A DNA stretch of 64,000 nucleotides, taken from NCBI RefSeq assembly GCF_008632075.1, contig NZ_VWVM01000017.1, positions 54,710 through 118,709 on the forward strand. Direction: 5' to 3'. The position numbers and the translations under genes are program-made. Position 1 is the first letter of the stretch; every line of letters starts with the position of its first letter. The stretch comes from Candidatus Pantoea gossypiicola. GTDB lineage: Bacteria > Pseudomonadota > Gammaproteobacteria > Enterobacterales > Enterobacteriaceae. Below, piece by piece: positions 62,964-64,000 of this stretch. Under the pieces are notes generated by a model that did not search any database, had not been told where the DNA came from, and worked only from the letters and a program-made list of their open reading frames with translations.

Positions 62964-63470
62964 ATGTCATTACCCTTACTCGCGATTGTCGGCTGGAGTG
63001 GAACCGGCAAAACGACACTATTACAGCAGGTGATACCGATTCTTCTTAATAAAGGGATTCGCGCCGGACTCATTAAGCACACGCATCATGAGATGGACGT
63101 AGATACGCCAGGCAAAGATAGTTATCTGCTCAGAAAAGCAGGAGCCAGTCAGGTGATTGTAGCTAACAGAGAGCGATGGGCCTTGATGTGTGAGACGCCG
63201 GAAAAGCAGTCGATTGATCTGCCTTATCTGCTCAGCCGCATGGATCACTCTGTGCTGGAGATAGTGCTGGTTGAGGGCTTTAAAGAGGAATCGGTGCCTA
63301 AAATTGTTCTCTGGCGTGCCGGGATCAAGGGTGGGATCGAGGAACTGCTTGATGAACAAGTGATCGCTGTCGCCAGCGACCAAAAATTAGCGCTAAATGT
63401 GCCGGTGCTGGATATAAATAGTCCGGACAACGTTGCAGATTTTATTGGTGACTGGCTGCAAAAGCGCTGA
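62964..63470 (+). CDS. mobB: Molybdopterin-guanine dinucleotide biosynthesis adapter MobB
   Basis: GTP-binding accessory of MobA, not essential. 168 residues (E. coli 175). Walker A GWSGTGKTTLLQQ at residues 9-21, IKHTHHEMDVDTPGKDSY next, and VLVEGFKEESVPKIVLW with the conserved EGFK. AGAGG precedes the ATG. It converges on the rRNA operon. Confidence 0.94.
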   Translation: MSLPLLAIVGWSGTGKTTLLQQVIPILLNKGIRAGLIKHTHHEMDVDTPGKDSYLLRKAGASQVIVANRERWALMCETPEKQSIDLPYLLSRMDHSVLEIVLVEGFKEESVPKIVLWRAGIKGGIEELLDEQVIAVASDQKLALNVPVLDINSPDNVADFIGDWLQKR

Positions 63471-63510
63471 AGCAAAGAGGTTTTCGTGTTTTTCACGATC
63501 TGCAGACGTA

Positions 63511-63538
63511 AAAAAGCCCCGCACTTTCGTGCGGGGCT
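63511..63538 (-). terminator. rRNA operon terminator
   Basis: AGCCCCGCAC / GTGCGGGGCT stem (63515-63538) with a 4-base loop; the minus strand then reads a T-run (TTTTTTAC), 15 bases past the 5S gene. It may also stop mobB on the plus strand, less strongly. Confidence 0.9.
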
Positions 63539-63552
63539 TCTTCACTTATATG

Positions 63553-63672
63553 ATGCCTGGCAGTTCCCTACTCTCGCATGGGGAGGCCCCACACTACCAT
63601 CGGCGCTACGGCGTTTCACTTCTGAGTTCGGCATGGGGTCAGGTGGGACCACCGCGCTACAGCCGCCAGGCA
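63553..63672 (-). rRNA. rrf: 5S ribosomal RNA
   Basis: The minus strand begins TGCCTGGCGGC and ends CTGCCAGGCAT, 120 bases, with the standard enterobacterial body (CCCACCTGACCCCATGCCG, GAACTCAGAAGTGAAACG). The ends pair as helix I. It follows 23S rRNA by about 90 bases. Confidence 0.98.
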
Positions 63673-63762
63673 AATTCTGTTCTCCGCGCCGCCGCTGATG
63701 GCCGCGCAGAATATCCGGTACAAGGCTGAAAATCTGTCTCTCAAAAACGCCTCTGGCGTTGT

Positions 63763-64000
63763 AAGGTTAAGCCTCACGGGTCATTAGTACCGGTTAGCTC
63801 AACGCATCGCTGCGCTTACACACCCGGCCTATCAACGTCGTCGTCTTCAACGTCCCTTCAGGACTCTCTGGGAGTCAGGGAGAACTCATCTCGGGGCAAG
63901 TTTCGTGCTTAGATGCTTTCAGCACTTATCTTTTCCGCACTTAGCTACCGGGCAGTGCCATTGGCATGACAACCCGAACACCAGTGGTGCGTTCACTCCG
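63763..64000 (-). rRNA. rrl: 23S ribosomal RNA, 3' end (partial)
   Basis: The minus strand ends in the 23S 3' terminus (GAGCTAACCGGTACTAATGA, then CCGTGAGGCTTAACCTT) and runs out of the window at 64000. Compare E. coli rrnA, which also lies beside mobAB. No tRNA lies between 23S and 5S. Confidence 0.97.

Overview
The window reads as a chromosomal segment of an enterobacterium, most likely Erwiniaceae (Pantoea/Erwinia type). Protein sequences and gene order closely follow the Escherichia coli blocks gpmM-envC-yibQ, tdh-kbl-hldD-waaFC, waaA-coaD-mutM-rpmGB-radC-coaBC-dut-slmA-pyrE-rph-yicC, yicG-ligB-gmk-rpoZ-spoT-trmH-recG-xanP-yicH, and yihX-yihY-dtd-fabY, typA-glnALG-hemN-yihI-csrC-engB-spf-polA-dsbA-srkA-yihD-mobAB-rrn. 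The departures from E. coli (a WabG/WaaE-type LPS core, two glycosyltransferases before tdh, nupC beside rph, and no dinD, gltS or yihFG at the usual places) argue against E. coli itself. The genus call is inferred from memory of families and not from a search.

Layout. Bases 1-4.5 kb: tail of gpmM, the cell-division factor envC, yibQ, then two co-directional glycosyltransferases. 4.5-6.8 kb: threonine catabolism operon kbl-tdh on the minus strand. 7-18.3 kb: LPS inner and outer core cluster hldD-waaF-waaC-GT9-GT8-GT2-waaQ-wabG-waaA-waaE ending in coaD; no O-antigen ligase is seen in it. 18.3-24.5 kb: mutM-rpmG-rpmB, radC, coaBC-dut, slmA, and rph-pyrE with its attenuator. 24.6-27.3 kb: nupC, a DUF3574 lipoprotein and yicC. 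27.3-32.3 kb: a variable stretch at the locus held by dinD in K-12, with lpxP (preceded by an overlapping upstream ORF), a D-threonine-aldolase/D-serine-dehydratase-like PLP enzyme, a SRPBCC protein, an AT-rich region with palindromes and orphan ORFs, and a truncated WzxC-like flippase. 32.3-44 kb: yicG, ligB, the gmk-rpoZ-spoT-trmH-recG group, xanP, yicH. 44-49 kb: fabY-dtd-yihY-yihX and typA (minus). 49-53.4 kb: the nitrogen control operon glnA-glnL-glnG with a sigma-54 promoter and an array of NtrC sites. 53.5-57 kb: hemN, an unnamed 58-residue membrane ORF, yihI, then two regulatory RNAs flanking engB: CsrC and Spot 42. 57-64 kb: polA, dsbA, srkA, yihD, mobA, mobB, and the end of a ribosomal RNA operon (5S and the 3' part of 23S, minus strand).

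How it works together. The envelope theme dominates: LPS heptose/Kdo core assembly, late acylation (lpxP), septal hydrolase activation (envC), disulfide formation (dsbA), AsmA-like yicH. The second theme is global regulation: ppGpp (spoT, rpoZ), nitrogen (glnALG), carbon (CsrC, Spot 42), DNA segregation and division (slmA, envC). No phage, IS element, CRISPR array, or complete novel defence system was found. The least explained parts are the 30.5-32.3 kb remnant, the small ORFs at 27.65 and 54.9 kb, the glycosyltransferases without close assignment, and the signal-peptide-bearing DNA ligase LigB.
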